A stretch of 37,390 nt of DNA from positions 1 to 37,390 of the forward strand of contig NZ_JAUOZU010000025.1 of assembly GCF_030551875.1 (NCBI RefSeq). The letters run 5' to 3'. Both the position numbers and the translations under genes were made by a program. The stretch comes from Fluviirhizobium alvei. GTDB lineage: Bacteria; Pseudomonadota; Alphaproteobacteria; Rhizobiales; Rhizobiaceae. This document shows, piece after piece, positions 23,825-32,834 of this stretch. Below the pieces are notes generated by a model, which did not search any database, had not been told where the DNA came from, and saw nothing but the letters and a program-made list of their open reading frames with translations. Numbering within the stretch: position 1 is the first letter of the stretch; each line of letters begins with the position of its first letter.

Positions 23825-25360
23825 ATGAATGCCAATGCCATCGTCCAGAAACTCTGGCGCCTCTGCACGGTCCTTCGCAAGGACGGCATCACCTATCAGC
23901 AATATGTCACCGAGCTGACCTATCTGCTGTTCCTGAAGATGATGGCCGAGCGCAACCGCGAAACGGGGAGCCTGCCCAAGGGCATGCGCTGGACGGATCT
24001 GGTCGCGGCCAATGGTCTGGCTAAGCTGGAACATTACCGCAAGGTTCTCGTCACCCTCGGCGCCGCCAGCACAAGGCTGGGAGCAGACGACGCGCTTGTG
24101 CTTCCGCCAAGCGAAGCCGGCAGCCCGGAAGAGCGCAGGCGTTATGCCGACGCCCGTCCGTTGCCGGAAATGGTGCAAAAGATCTTCGACAACGCCTCCA
24201 CCTTCCTGCGCGAGCCGCAGAACCTGACCACGCTGGTCACCGCCATCGACGAGCTCGACTGGTTCTCCGAAGATCGCGACCAGTTCGGCGATCTCTATGA
24301 AGGCCTGCTGCAGAAGAACGCCGAGGAAACCAAGCGCGGCGCGGGGCAGTATTTCACCCCGCGCGTGCTGATCGAGCTTCTGGTCCGCCTCATGCAGCCG
24401 CAGCCCGGCGAAGTCATCCAGGATCCCGCCGCCGGCACCGGCGGCTTCCTGATTGCCGCCGATCGCTACATGAAGGCGCGCACCGACGACTATCTCGATC
24501 TCGGCGAGAAGGAACAGGACTTCCAGAAGCGCCGCGCCATCCACGGCATGGAAAACGTGCCGGGCACGCTGCGCCTGCTACTGATGAACCTCTATCTGCA
24601 CGATATCGACGGCGATCATGTCGATCTCGGCGACACGCTCTCCGACAAGGGCAAGGGGCTCGGCCGCGCCAACCTCATCCTCACCAACCCGCCCTTCGGC
24701 CCGGCAGGCGGCGCGCCGACCCGCGATGACCTCTCTGTCACCGCGTCGGTCTCCTCCTACCAGCTTCCCTTTGTCGAACACTGCATCCGTGCGCTGCAGC
24801 CCGGCGGCCGCGCGGCGATCGTCGTGCCCGACAACGTGCTGTTCGAAGACGGGCGTGGGCGTGAACTGCGCCGGATGATGATGGACTGGTGCGAGTTGCA
24901 CACCATCCTGCGCCTGCCCACCGGCATCTTCTACGCGCAAGGGGTCAAGACCAATGTCATCTTCCTGACGCGGGCCAAGACCGAGAGTGCCAACACCAAA
25001 TCCGTCTGGATCTATGACCTGCGCGCCCAGATGCCGAAATTCGGCAAGACGACGCCGCTGACGGAGGTCCATTTCGAAGGCTTCGAGAAAGCCTTTGGAA
25101 CAAGCCCGTACGGCAAGGAGCGCGGCCCGGATGAAGGCGAGGCCGGCCGCTGGCGCATGTTTAGCCGCGAGGCCATCGCCGCCCGTAGCGACAACCTCGA
25201 TATCGCCTGGCTGCGCGAGGCGGAGGAAGAGGCGGAAGAAGGCCTCATCGAACCCGACGACATCGCCGCCGCCATCCTCAGCCACCTGCAGGCTGCGACG
25301 CTGGAGATTGAGGCGCTGATGGCGGAGCTGGGCGACGAGTTGCCGGAGGCGGCGGAATGA
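23825..25360 (+). CDS. hsdM: Type I restriction-modification methyltransferase subunit
   Basis: 511 residues. An N-terminal helical HsdM domain (residues 1-140) precedes the N6-adenine methylase domain: GQYFTPRVLIELLV near 175, SAM motif DPAAGTGGFL near 200 and catalytic NPPFG near 288. Two copies with one HsdS form the methylase that marks the host sequence. It follows hsdR by 79 bases and its stop overlaps the hsdS start (ATGA), a coupling that keeps M and S in proportion. Codon use and GC match hsdR. All motifs intact. Confidence 0.96.
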   Translation: MNANAIVQKLWRLCTVLRKDGITYQQYVTELTYLLFLKMMAERNRETGSLPKGMRWTDLVAANGLAKLEHYRKVLVTLGAASTRLGADDALVLPPSEAGSPEERRRYADARPLPEMVQKIFDNASTFLREPQNLTTLVTAIDELDWFSEDRDQFGDLYEGLLQKNAEETKRGAGQYFTPRVLIELLVRLMQPQPGEVIQDPAAGTGGFLIAADRYMKARTDDYLDLGEKEQDFQKRRAIHGMENVPGTLRLLLMNLYLHDIDGDHVDLGDTLSDKGKGLGRANLILTNPPFGPAGGAPTRDDLSVTASVSSYQLPFVEHCIRALQPGGRAAIVVPDNVLFEDGRGRELRRMMMDWCELHTILRLPTGIFYAQGVKTNVIFLTRAKTESANTKSVWIYDLRAQMPKFGKTTPLTEVHFEGFEKAFGTSPYGKERGPDEGEAGRWRMFSREAIAARSDNLDIAWLREAEEEAEEGLIEPDDIAAAILSHLQAATLEIEALMAELGDELPEAAE

Positions 25361-26943
25361 CTGTGGAGCCCCGCTGGTCTGTCCCGAGAGGCTGGGACTG
25401 GACATCTATCGAAACCATCGCCGAGGTCACCGGAGGTGGAACGCCATCTGCCAATGATCCTTCTAACTTCTCGGACGAAGGTGGTATACCCTGGGTTACC
25501 CCCGCTGATCTCACGGGTTACGGAGACACTTACATAGCGCGCGGTCGACGGAATCTGTCTGATCGGGGCTATAAAAGCTCTTCGGCAAAGTTGCTTCCGG
25601 CTGGTGCAGTACTCTTCACGTCTCGCGCGCCGATTGGCTATTGCGCAATCGCTGCCAACCCGATTGCTACAAACCAAGGTTTTAAGAACCTCACGCTGTT
25701 CGGCGATATCTCTGGCGAATTCACGCGCCATTACTTGAAATGGTCAAAGCCATATCTTGAGTCTTTGGCTAGTGGAACAACCTTCCTTGAGCTCTCCGGT
25801 TCAAAGTTCCAGCAAGTGCCATTCCCCTTGCCACCCCTGGCCGAGCAAAAGCGCATAGTGGCCAAGCTGGATGCGCTGAACGCAAAATCCGCCCGCGCCC
25901 GCACCGAACTCGCCCGCATCGAAACCCTCGTCTCCCGCTACAAGCAGGCCGTGCTCAGCAAGGCGTTCAGCGGGGAGTTGACGCGGGAGTGGCGGCAAGA
26001 CCGAGAGTGGCCGGCACTCGTTCGATTAGGGGATATCGCAAGTTCTTTCGCATACGGATCCGCGGCGAAATCGCAGAAGTCAGGATCTATTCCCGTACTT
26101 AGGATGGGCAATATTCAAAACGGTCAGCTCGATTGGGCGGATCTGGTATACACGGACGACAAGGATGAGATTGAAAAGTATCGACTTTTCCCAGGCGACG
26201 TCCTTTTTAACAGAACCAATAGTCCAGCCTTGGTCGGCAAAACGGCTATGTATAACGGCGAGCGCGACGCTATCTTTGCGGGATATCTTATAAGGATCGT
26301 CGCTGGACCTGATCTGGACGCTCGCTACCTCACTTACGCTCTAAACAGTCCGTCCGGCCGTGAATTTTCGTGGAACGCCAAAACGGATGGCGTAAGTCAA
26401 TCAAACATCAGTGCGTCGAAGCTGAAGGAGTTCGCGTTCGCGGCTCCTCAACTCGAAGAACAACACGAAATCGTCCGCCGAATCGAATCCGCCTTCGCCA
26501 AGGTCGACCGGCTGGCGAAAAAAGCAAAGCGCGCCCTGGAGCTGGTGGGCCGGCTGGACGAGGCGATCCTGGCCAAAGCCTTCCGCGGCGAACTGGTTCC
26601 CCAAGACGAAAATGATGAACCCGCTGGCTTGCTGCTAGAGAGGATTAGGCAAGCGCGGAAGGGCGAGCTGTCCCGACCGAAGAGGCGGGCACCCGCAACG
26701 AAGACAAAGGTCCATGATATGGCACGCACGATTATCGAAGCCCTAGCGGAAGCGAAAGATTGGCTCGCAGCGCAAGAACTCTTTGCACGCTGCGGTGTAC
26801 GAGATGGATCCTCGACCGAAGATGTTGAAAAGCTCTACAGGCAGTTGTTGGATCTGGAGCGACAAGAAAAAGTTGAGATAGAAGAGATATCAGACCCCCT
26901 GACCGGAGCGAAGCAGGGTAATAGAGTCAGATTGCGAAGGTAG
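25357..26943 (+). CDS. hsdS: Type I restriction-modification specificity subunit
   Basis: 528 residues. Two target-recognition domains (about 1-150 and 215-365), each followed by a conserved helical repeat: LPPLAEQKRIVAKLDALNAK near 160 and QLEEQHEIVRRIESAFAKV near 365, then a second copy of the SKAFSGELT / AKAFRGELV motif. The two domains read the halves of a split recognition site; the site cannot be deduced here. The recognition domains are visibly less GC-rich than the spacers, the usual sign of domain swapping. About 80 extra C-terminal residues after the second helix (ARTIIEALAEAKDWLAAQEL onward) form an additional winged-helix-like tail. Confidence 0.93.
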   Translation: MTVEPRWSVPRGWDWTSIETIAEVTGGGTPSANDPSNFSDEGGIPWVTPADLTGYGDTYIARGRRNLSDRGYKSSSAKLLPAGAVLFTSRAPIGYCAIAANPIATNQGFKNLTLFGDISGEFTRHYLKWSKPYLESLASGTTFLELSGSKFQQVPFPLPPLAEQKRIVAKLDALNAKSARARTELARIETLVSRYKQAVLSKAFSGELTREWRQDREWPALVRLGDIASSFAYGSAAKSQKSGSIPVLRMGNIQNGQLDWADLVYTDDKDEIEKYRLFPGDVLFNRTNSPALVGKTAMYNGERDAIFAGYLIRIVAGPDLDARYLTYALNSPSGREFSWNAKTDGVSQSNISASKLKEFAFAAPQLEEQHEIVRRIESAFAKVDRLAKKAKRALELVGRLDEAILAKAFRGELVPQDENDEPAGLLLERIRQARKGELSRPKRRAPATKTKVHDMARTIIEALAEAKDWLAAQELFARCGVRDGSSTEDVEKLYRQLLDLERQEKVEIEEISDPLTGAKQGNRVRLRR

Positions 26944-26949
26944 ACTTTG

Positions 26950-28641
26950 ATGAGGCTCGATAAGTTCAAAATTGGCAGCGCCAAAGACAGCCCCACGCAC
27001 ACCTATAAAAACCTCAAAGATGTCAGCATCGATTTTGAGGAAAAGCAGTGGGTGACAGTCGTTATCGGCTGGAACGGCACCGGAAAATCCAACGTTCTGG
27101 AGGCGCTTTCCATTATATTCCGGGAGCTCATCAGCCCTCGAACTCCGCCACGCCCTCAGATCGACTTTGCCTTTGATCTGTCCTACGAGATCGGCAAGGG
27201 TTCTGATGCTCGCAAGATTTATCTCCAAAATGATCCGGACCGTTCTGAGCCGTTGACGGTTGAAGTGCAGCAATTGGCAACTGCGTCTGCAATGGAAAAC
27301 ATGCCTACCAGACGTCCTCTGCGAGTTTCGGAATTTTTGAAGGATGATAAGAACCTACCGCGCTTTGTCTTCAGCTACTATTCTGGAGAAAGCAGTCGAC
27401 TGAAGAACGTCTATGCGCCTTATCTAACTAGGTACGACAAGCAGTTGAGGTCCGGAGAGGATCCTGGCCTCAAGCGCCTGTTTTTCGCGTTACCGGAACA
27501 CAGCCAGTTCGTGCTCCTGGCTTTTCTCATAGTCGAAAGCCCTGTGGTCCGAAAATTCCTGGCGGAACAGCTGAATCTGGACCCTGAGACCGGGTTGGAC
27601 TCGGTTTTGTTCGTTTTGCGGCAGCCTCCTTGGAACTCAAGAGAAGGCGACGGCCGCTTTTGGAACGCGAAGGGCGTTGTGCAAGGGTTCCTCGATCGAC
27701 TGATGAAAATCGCGCTCTGTCCGATCACCATCAAGCGCAGCGAGATCATTTCCCAGTGGGACAACCGCAAGACGCTAGAGTTCAAGTATTTGCTCATCAA
27801 AGACTTGGGTGCCCTACGAACGTTGGTCGGTGGGCAGACGCCAGCGGAGTTTTTTCGCGATCTTGAGAGCACCCATGTTTCTCAGCTTATAGATGAGATC
27901 CGTATCAATGTGCGGGTTAAGAAGAACGCGGCCCCCATCACATTTGCAGAGTTAAGCGAGGGGGAACGACAGCTCCTTACTGTCCTGGGATTGATGCGCT
28001 TCACTGCCGGTGAAGAGAGCCTGTTCCTCCTGGACGAGCCCGACACACATCTAAATCCCCGTTGGAGCGTGGATTATCTCAGATATATCGAGGATTTCAT
28101 TTCAGAAACGGAAGGGAAACCGGATTCGTTCACCAGCCATGTGGTGTTGACCACGCACAATCCCATGGCAATCGCTGAACTGAAGCGCGAGCAAGTCCAG
28201 ATACTGGTCGTGCGGGAAAGCGAAGATCAGCGACAGATCGAAGCAGTTTTTCCCGAAGAGAGCCCAAAAGGTATGGGCTATGCGTCCATCATCACGAGCG
28301 ACATGTTCGGTATTGCGTCCACGTTGGATCGGGACACGCAGGCCCTGTTGGAGAAACAGCGTGAGCTTGGCAGTCGAGACAGGCTGACGGACGGTGAGGC
28401 GGAAGAATTGACCGAAGTTAATCGTGAGTTAGGCGGGCTGGGTTTCAGATTCGACCATCCTGACGACGAGTACAAGAGATATCTCAAATTGAGAAGCGAA
28501 TTGCTTCATCGGCTTTTCGAAAGCCGCGAAACGGAAGACATACTAAAGGGAGTTGTCAGACTGAGCCGAGAGGAGCGTGAGCGGATCGCGAATGAAGCGG
28601 TCGCGCAATTGCTCGACGAAACTGATGATGAGGATGATTGA
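26950..28641 (+). CDS. PtuA-like AAA/SMC-type ATPase (Septu-like)
   Basis: 563 residues. Walker A GWNGTGKSN at about 40-48, ABC-type signature LSEGERQLL near 335, Walker B LFLLDEPDTHL near 358, and an H-loop LTTHNP near 400, in the AAA_15/AAA_21 (OLD-like) class. A helical insertion lies between Walker A and the signature, and an acidic tail ends in DETDDEDD. Adjacent to a TIGR02646-type HNH gene this matches PtuA of the Septu anti-phage system, or the ATPase of related retron modules; no reverse transcriptase is present. It begins six bases after hsdS, and its stop overlaps the next start. Walker residues are intact. Confidence 0.85.
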   Translation: MRLDKFKIGSAKDSPTHTYKNLKDVSIDFEEKQWVTVVIGWNGTGKSNVLEALSIIFRELISPRTPPRPQIDFAFDLSYEIGKGSDARKIYLQNDPDRSEPLTVEVQQLATASAMENMPTRRPLRVSEFLKDDKNLPRFVFSYYSGESSRLKNVYAPYLTRYDKQLRSGEDPGLKRLFFALPEHSQFVLLAFLIVESPVVRKFLAEQLNLDPETGLDSVLFVLRQPPWNSREGDGRFWNAKGVVQGFLDRLMKIALCPITIKRSEIISQWDNRKTLEFKYLLIKDLGALRTLVGGQTPAEFFRDLESTHVSQLIDEIRINVRVKKNAAPITFAELSEGERQLLTVLGLMRFTAGEESLFLLDEPDTHLNPRWSVDYLRYIEDFISETEGKPDSFTSHVVLTTHNPMAIAELKREQVQILVVRESEDQRQIEAVFPEESPKGMGYASIITSDMFGIASTLDRDTQALLEKQRELGSRDRLTDGEAEELTEVNRELGGLGFRFDHPDDEYKRYLKLRSELLHRLFESRETEDILKGVVRLSREERERIANEAVAQLLDETDDEDD

Positions 28642-29456
28642 TGCACTGGATCGATCAGGACAAGATTGAGCTTCCTGAGGGCTGGATAAATGAAGCCGCA
28701 GCAGCCAAGAAAAAGATGGAGGATGAAAAATTAAAACCTGACGATCTGTCCCAGGTGTGGACAGCTCTCAAAGGAGACCTAGGAAAGTTAACCAACAAAA
28801 GGTGTTGGATCTGCGAAGCGCCAGCGACGCGATCTGATAATGCAGTAGATCATTTTCGGCCGAAAAACCGGGTAGCCGAGGCTTTGCAAAGCCCTTCCGG
28901 ATACAAATGGCTGGCTTTTGAATACAAGAATTTTAGGTACATATGCACATTCTGCAACAGTAGGCGGATTGATATCATTGGTGGAACTGACGGTGGAAAG
29001 GCCGATCATTTCCCTTTGCGAGATGAAGCTGCTCGAGCCTACACCGAAACGGATGACATAGATAACGAAGAACCCATGCTTCTTGATCCCTGTGATCCTG
29101 AGGATTGGAAATTGCTCGGCTGCTCGCTGGAATCTGGTCATCCTGTTGCTGCGACTGACGATGTTCATGAACGGGAGCGGGTTGAAATATCAATTAAATT
29201 CTATCATCTCCACCAGGAAGATCTGAAAAAATTACGCCTCACGCAGATCCGAAATCTCGATCAGAAAATATCCGATGCTAAAGATCGGTATTATGAAATG
29301 GACGGCACGCCAAAGCGAAAGAAGAAGTTCATTTCTGCACTGGCACCTATAAAGAGATTGATTACTCCTGGCTCCGATTTCAGTGGCGAAATGTATAACC
29401 ACGTGAAAAGGTGCCGGGACAACGGGTATCCTTGGCTTGAAAAGCTTTTGGGTTAA
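28641..29456 (+). CDS. PtuB-like HNH endonuclease (Septu-like)
   Basis: 271 residues. CWICEAPATRSDNAVDHFRPKN carries the first Cys pair and the H-F-R-P-K motif; then WLAFEYKNF, ICTFCNSRR and HFPL follow. This is the TIGR02646/PtuB HNH pattern. In Septu the nuclease is bound and held by the ATPase until infection. The ATG overlaps the PtuA stop (TGATG), with GAGG about ten bases upstream. A Lys-rich C-terminal segment (GTPKRKKKFISAL) lies near 225. The gene is AT-richer than hsdRM, so the pair was probably inserted as a unit into the restriction operon. Confidence 0.85.
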   Translation: MHWIDQDKIELPEGWINEAAAAKKKMEDEKLKPDDLSQVWTALKGDLGKLTNKRCWICEAPATRSDNAVDHFRPKNRVAEALQSPSGYKWLAFEYKNFRYICTFCNSRRIDIIGGTDGGKADHFPLRDEAARAYTETDDIDNEEPMLLDPCDPEDWKLLGCSLESGHPVAATDDVHERERVEISIKFYHLHQEDLKKLRLTQIRNLDQKISDAKDRYYEMDGTPKRKKKFISALAPIKRLITPGSDFSGEMYNHVKRCRDNGYPWLEKLLG

Positions 29457-29460
29457 ACAC

Positions 29461-30387
29461 GTGGCAATACCTGATTACCAAACCCTCATGCTGCCTGTCC
29501 TGCGCTTCGCCGCCGGAGGCGAGACCCGCGTAGCCGATGTGGCAGAACGCATCGCGGACGATCTGCGCCTCACCCAGGCAGAGCGGGACGAGCTTCTCCC
29601 GAGCGGCCGCCAGCGCCTGCTGCACAATCGCATCCATTGGGCCAAATTCTATATGACCAAGGCCGGGCTGATCGCCTCGCCCGCACGCGGTCGTTTCCTT
29701 GCGACCGACAAGGGCAAGGCGCTGCTGGCGACGTCCCCAGACCGTATCGACGTGGCTCTTTTGATGCAAGACCCTGAGTTCCGCGAATTCTACAGAAACG
29801 AAGGAGGTGCAGGAGAGGAGAATGGCATTCTTGCCAAACCCGTCCAAGACGCCTCTGGGCGTACGACCCCGGAAGAACAGATCGATGCGGCTTATGCGTC
29901 CATGCAGGCAGCACTGCGGGATGAATTGCTCCAGCGCATCCTCTCCAACAGTCCCACCTTCTTCGAACAGCTTATCGTTGATCTCCTGGTTGCCATGGGC
30001 TATGGCGGCAGCCACAAGGATGCAGCAGCACAGCTCGGCCGCTCCGGTGACGGCGGTGTTGACGGAATCGTCAACGAGGATCGCCTCGGCCTCGACCGCA
30101 TCTATGTCCAGGCGAAACGCTACGCACCGGGCAACCCCGTCGGCCGTCCGGATGTCAACGGCTTCGTCGGAAGCCTCGTCGGCCTCGGTGCCACCAAGGG
30201 AGTTTTCGTCACCACCTCCACTTTCAGCCAGCCGGCACGCGATTACGTCAAGCATCTGTCCCAACGGGTCATCCTCATCGACGGCCAGGAACTGGCCGAT
30301 CTGATGATCGAACACGGCGTCGGCGTGCGCAGCTATCGCACGGTTGAGTTCAAGCGGCTGGACGAGGATTTTTTCGGCGAGGAATAA
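29461..30387 (+). CDS. mrr: Mrr-type restriction endonuclease
   Basis: 308 residues. An N-terminal winged-helix domain (residues 1-95, Mrr_N type) precedes the Mrr catalytic domain: ERLILS-equivalent FFEQLIVDLLVAMGY, GRSGDGGVDGIV near 195 and VQAKRY near 217, giving the D...QxK active site. Mrr enzymes cut DNA bearing methylated or otherwise modified bases, in contrast to type I enzymes that cut unmethylated sites. Start is the GTG at 29461, four bases after the ptuB stop. Its GC and codon use resemble hsdRM rather than ptuAB, suggesting hsdRMS-mrr was the original cassette. Confidence 0.93.
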   Translation: MAIPDYQTLMLPVLRFAAGGETRVADVAERIADDLRLTQAERDELLPSGRQRLLHNRIHWAKFYMTKAGLIASPARGRFLATDKGKALLATSPDRIDVALLMQDPEFREFYRNEGGAGEENGILAKPVQDASGRTTPEEQIDAAYASMQAALRDELLQRILSNSPTFFEQLIVDLLVAMGYGGSHKDAAAQLGRSGDGGVDGIVNEDRLGLDRIYVQAKRYAPGNPVGRPDVNGFVGSLVGLGATKGVFVTTSTFSQPARDYVKHLSQRVILIDGQELADLMIEHGVGVRSYRTVEFKRLDEDFFGEE

Positions 30388-30735
30388 CTTTCAGTATCCG
30401 GAGGAGCCAAGCGAAGAGACGAGCTGAATGTTATCGAATGAGCATAGCTGGGGAAGCCGGCTCGGCACGCAAATCATTTCAGATTTGTTTGGCTTCCGGC
30501 TACCACTCGAATTTGCAACCCGGTGCAAAATGGTCTTTTCCTTACGAACACCAAGCCAGAGAGATATTTGCAGCTCACAGTGTCCTTCTTGGCATTAGGC
30601 GTCACGCCCACCCGACACCACAAAGACATTCCCGTTCCATTAATATCCGGTAAACCAAAATCGTCTCCACCACTCTTGCGTCTGCTCGTGAATATGGCGA
30701 ACACTAGGTAGAAATCTTCGTCTGACGAGTGCTAT
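30388..30735. other. Intergenic region after mrr
   Basis: About 350 bases. Several short frames are present but none has a ribosome site or protein-like composition. It contains TTGCAACCCGGTGCAAAA at 30509-30526, similar to elements near 19821 and 31637. No terminator with a clear T-run after mrr is seen. Confidence 0.45.
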
Positions 30736-31410
30736 ATGGAAGTCATTCAAAATCGTCTCGTGCTTGTCCTCTCAATCATAGCCCTCATGGTGGGTGGCCT
30801 TTGGTTCATCAGCGCCCCAAGCCTTGAGACTGCGAGCGTCTTTATCCCGGGTCTGATTGGTGTCGCAGCTAACCTGAGACTTATGATGTCTTTTGGAAAG
30901 CCGCCACGTCACGCGTCCAACGCCGACTTACACAGATACCGGCAGGGCCTTCGCAAACAGTTCTCGGAATACATCAACACGGCTGCTGCTCACGACCTTC
31001 GCGAGGATTGTATCGTCCACGATATCGAACGTCTCGATCAGTATCCTAATATCGACGAGAGAGACGGTGGCGTTTCGCCTTGGTTCCGTGTGGGCTTAAT
31101 GGGGGCCACGGATGAAGGTGTTCTGATAGGCTACCACTGGACATACGCCACGCAGGTCAACGGTGAATGGTATGAGGATCACAGCGAAGACCTTGACAGG
31201 GTCAAGGTGATGCTGATCGGCGTGATACCATATGAGCAAATCGAGGATGTGAATTTTGAGGGCGACGACTTCTACAACAAGCCCCACATTTATTGCCACT
31301 TCGCCTACAACGGGGAGCCAAGCAAACGCATGTTCTTCGGAGTCGAACATAAGGACCCTCATAGCAATCACCGTCACTATTCTGACCTAGGTCCGTTCAA
31401 ATTACCCTAG
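30736..31410 (+). CDS. Membrane protein with two N-terminal helices, unknown function
   Basis: 224 residues. Two hydrophobic helices (LVLVLSIIALMVGGLWFI and ASVFIPGLIGVAANLRLMM) open the protein, followed by a soluble domain of about 165 residues rich in Asp, Glu, His and aromatic residues (IGYHWTYATQVNGEWYEDH, PHIYCHFAYNGEPSKRMFF). The many His/Asp residues in the last third could bind metal, but no known motif is formed. The ATG at 30736 begins a typical membrane N-terminus. It is the last gene before the right attachment site, a place where accessory and defence genes often sit. No family recognised. Confidence 0.65.
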   Translation: MEVIQNRLVLVLSIIALMVGGLWFISAPSLETASVFIPGLIGVAANLRLMMSFGKPPRHASNADLHRYRQGLRKQFSEYINTAAAHDLREDCIVHDIERLDQYPNIDERDGGVSPWFRVGLMGATDEGVLIGYHWTYATQVNGEWYEDHSEDLDRVKVMLIGVIPYEQIEDVNFEGDDFYNKPHIYCHFAYNGEPSKRMFFGVEHKDPHSNHRHYSDLGPFKLP

Positions 31411-31669
31411 CTGGCATACCGTCCAAACCGTTGCCCTTTAATACCAAAAATAATCAGCCTCTCGGGCGCAACTGTTGAATAATGTCACCCAATAAGAGGT
31501 CTGATTTCGGTATTCGGGGGAGGCCGGGGTGAATGGCCCCGTGTAGGCGCGAAGCGGACGGCGTGCCAAGAATCTACTTACGCTCCTCACGACGCTGAAG
31601 CACGCTTCTCTCCGTGTCTCCGTTGCCAAATTTAACTTGCAACCGGGTTCAAATCCGCTACATCATCCA

Positions 31670-31694
31670 TCGGTTCCAACATTGGTTCCAACAT
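31670..31694 (+). repeat. Right arm-type repeat (two GGTTCCAACAT units)
   Basis: Identical over 25 bases to 139-163 and in the same orientation. It lies 50 bases inside the right core, with an AT-rich spacer typical of bent arm DNA. Likely an integrase arm-binding site. Confidence 0.65.
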
Positions 31695-31744
31695 TTGCTT
31701 TTTGATCATTGTTTTTATTAGATAATTTTATGTAGGTTGCCCTC

Positions 31745-31759
31745 CCTCCGGGCCCACCA
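31745..31759 (+). repeat. Right attachment core (attR), 15-bp direct repeat
   Basis: Exact copy of the left core at 62-76. It ends eight bases before the rmlA stop, so the island sits directly behind rmlA. Outside this point gene content changes to sugar metabolism and transport. Confidence 0.7.
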
Positions 31760-31767
31760 CACATTTC

Positions 31768-32646
31768 TCACCGCCCCCGTTGGTTCTGCAGCAAACCCTG
31801 CAGATAACGGCCATAATCGCTCTTGCCATAGCGCGCAGCCTGGCGTTCGAATTCATCGACGGAGATGAAGCCCATCGAAAGCGCGATTTCCTCGGGGCAG
31901 GCGATCTTGAAGCCCTGGCGCTTTTCGAGCGTGCGGACGAATTCGCCGGCCTCGATCAGACTGTCCGGCGTTCCCGTATCGAGCCAGGCATAGCCGCGAC
32001 CGAGAATCGAAACGGTCAGTTTGCCGCGTTCGAGATAGATGCGGTTCACATCCGTGATCTCAAGTTCACCGCGCGCCGAAGGCTTGAGATTGGCGGCAAT
32101 CTCCACCACCGAACTGTCGTAGAAATAGAGGCCGGTGACGGCCCAGTTCGAGCGCGGCTTCTGCGGCTTCTCCTCGATCGACAGCGCCTTCATCTCCTTG
32201 TCGAACTCCACCACGCCATAGCGTTCGGGATCCACGACATGATAGGCAAAGACGGTGCCGCCGGCGCTGGTGGCCTTGGCGGCCTGCATGGCCTGCGGCA
32301 GGCCGTGACCGAAGAAGATATTGTCCCCGAGGATGAGGCAGGATGGGGAATCGCCGACGAAATCGGCGCCGATGATATAGGCCTGTGCCAGTCCATCGGG
32401 GCTCGGCTGTTCGGCATAGGAGAGGTCCAGCCCCCATTGGGAACCATCGCCCAGGAGACGCTTGAAATGCGGCAGGTCATGTGGGGTCGAGATGATGAGG
32501 ATCTCCCGGATGCCGGCGAGCATCAGCGTCGTCAGCGGGTAGTAGATCATCGGCTTGTCATAGACCGGCAGCAACTGTTTGCTCATGGCCAGCGTCATCG
32601 GATGCAGGCGCGTGCCGCTGCCGCCAGAGAGGATAATGCCCTTCAT
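31768..32646 (-). CDS. rmlA: Glucose-1-phosphate thymidylyltransferase
   Basis: 292 residues, the normal size for RmlA/RfbA. It makes dTDP-glucose from glucose-1-phosphate and dTTP, the first step towards dTDP-rhamnose for surface polysaccharide. The nucleotide-binding start is [14 protein letters not shown], followed by [29 protein letters not shown] holds the Mg-binding Asp, and EEKP and [11 protein letters not shown] follow. The ATG at 32646 is chosen because the sequence starts at the canonical MKGI; the longer frame lacks homology. No rmlBCD genes are next to it; downstream is the island boundary, so partners may lie beyond it or have been separated by the insertion. Confidence 0.95.
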   Translation of the reverse strand: MKGIILSGGSGTRLHPMTLAMSKQLLPVYDKPMIYYPLTTLMLAGIREILIISTPHDLPHFKRLLGDGSQWGLDLSYAEQPSPDGLAQAYIIGADFVGDSPSCLILGDNIFFGHGLPQAMQAAKATSAGGTVFAYHVVDPERYGVVEFDKEMKALSIEEKPQKPRSNWAVTGLYFYDSSVVEIAANLKPSARGELEITDVNRIYLERGKLTVSILGRGYAWLDTGTPDSLIEAGEFVRTLEKRQGFKIACPEEIALSMGFISVDEFERQAARYGKSDYGRYLQGLLQNQRGR

Positions 32647-32738
32647 CGTCTGCCCCTTCGAAACCTTTGGTGCCGAAGGTGGTCGCAAAATCCGTCCGAA
32701 ATAGCAAGTACCGCGACGGATCGCAGGCGGTGCCACGA

Positions 32739-32765
32739 AAATGGCCCGGACGGATCGTCCGGGCC
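32739..32765 (-). terminator. Intrinsic terminator after the ABC operon (distal)
   Basis: A 10-bp perfect stem GGCCCGGACG / CGTCCGGGCC with a 3-base loop, followed on the minus strand by ATTTTC. It ends the transporter transcript before rmlA. Confidence 0.75.
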
Positions 32766-32800
32766 TGTCGCAGACCGACAAGGTGCTGGGCTTGGGAGAA

Positions 32801-32824
32801 ACGCCGGCCTCTTTCGGGCCGGCG
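32801..32824 (-). terminator. Hairpin after the binding-protein gene (proximal)
   Basis: An 8-bp stem CGCCGGCC / GGCCGGCG with a 7-base loop, ten bases after the stop codon of the binding protein, then TTTCT on the minus strand. Together with 32739-32765 it gives a double terminator. Confidence 0.6.
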
Positions 32825-32834
32825 GCACGGGAGC

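Noticed and set aside
26947-29456. Retron (type I-A-like) reading of the ATPase/HNH pair
   Set aside because: No reverse transcriptase or msr/msd-like RNA is next to the pair, so Septu-like is the simpler reading.
31438-31629. Minus-strand 63-residue frame near attR
   Set aside because: No ribosome site, no recognisable composition, and it lies in a repeat-bearing end of the island.
31637-31660. tRNA T-arm-like word GGGTTCAAATCC near the right end
   Set aside because: The stem does not pair properly and no acceptor or anticodon arms surround it; more likely one of the degenerate CCGGGT elements.
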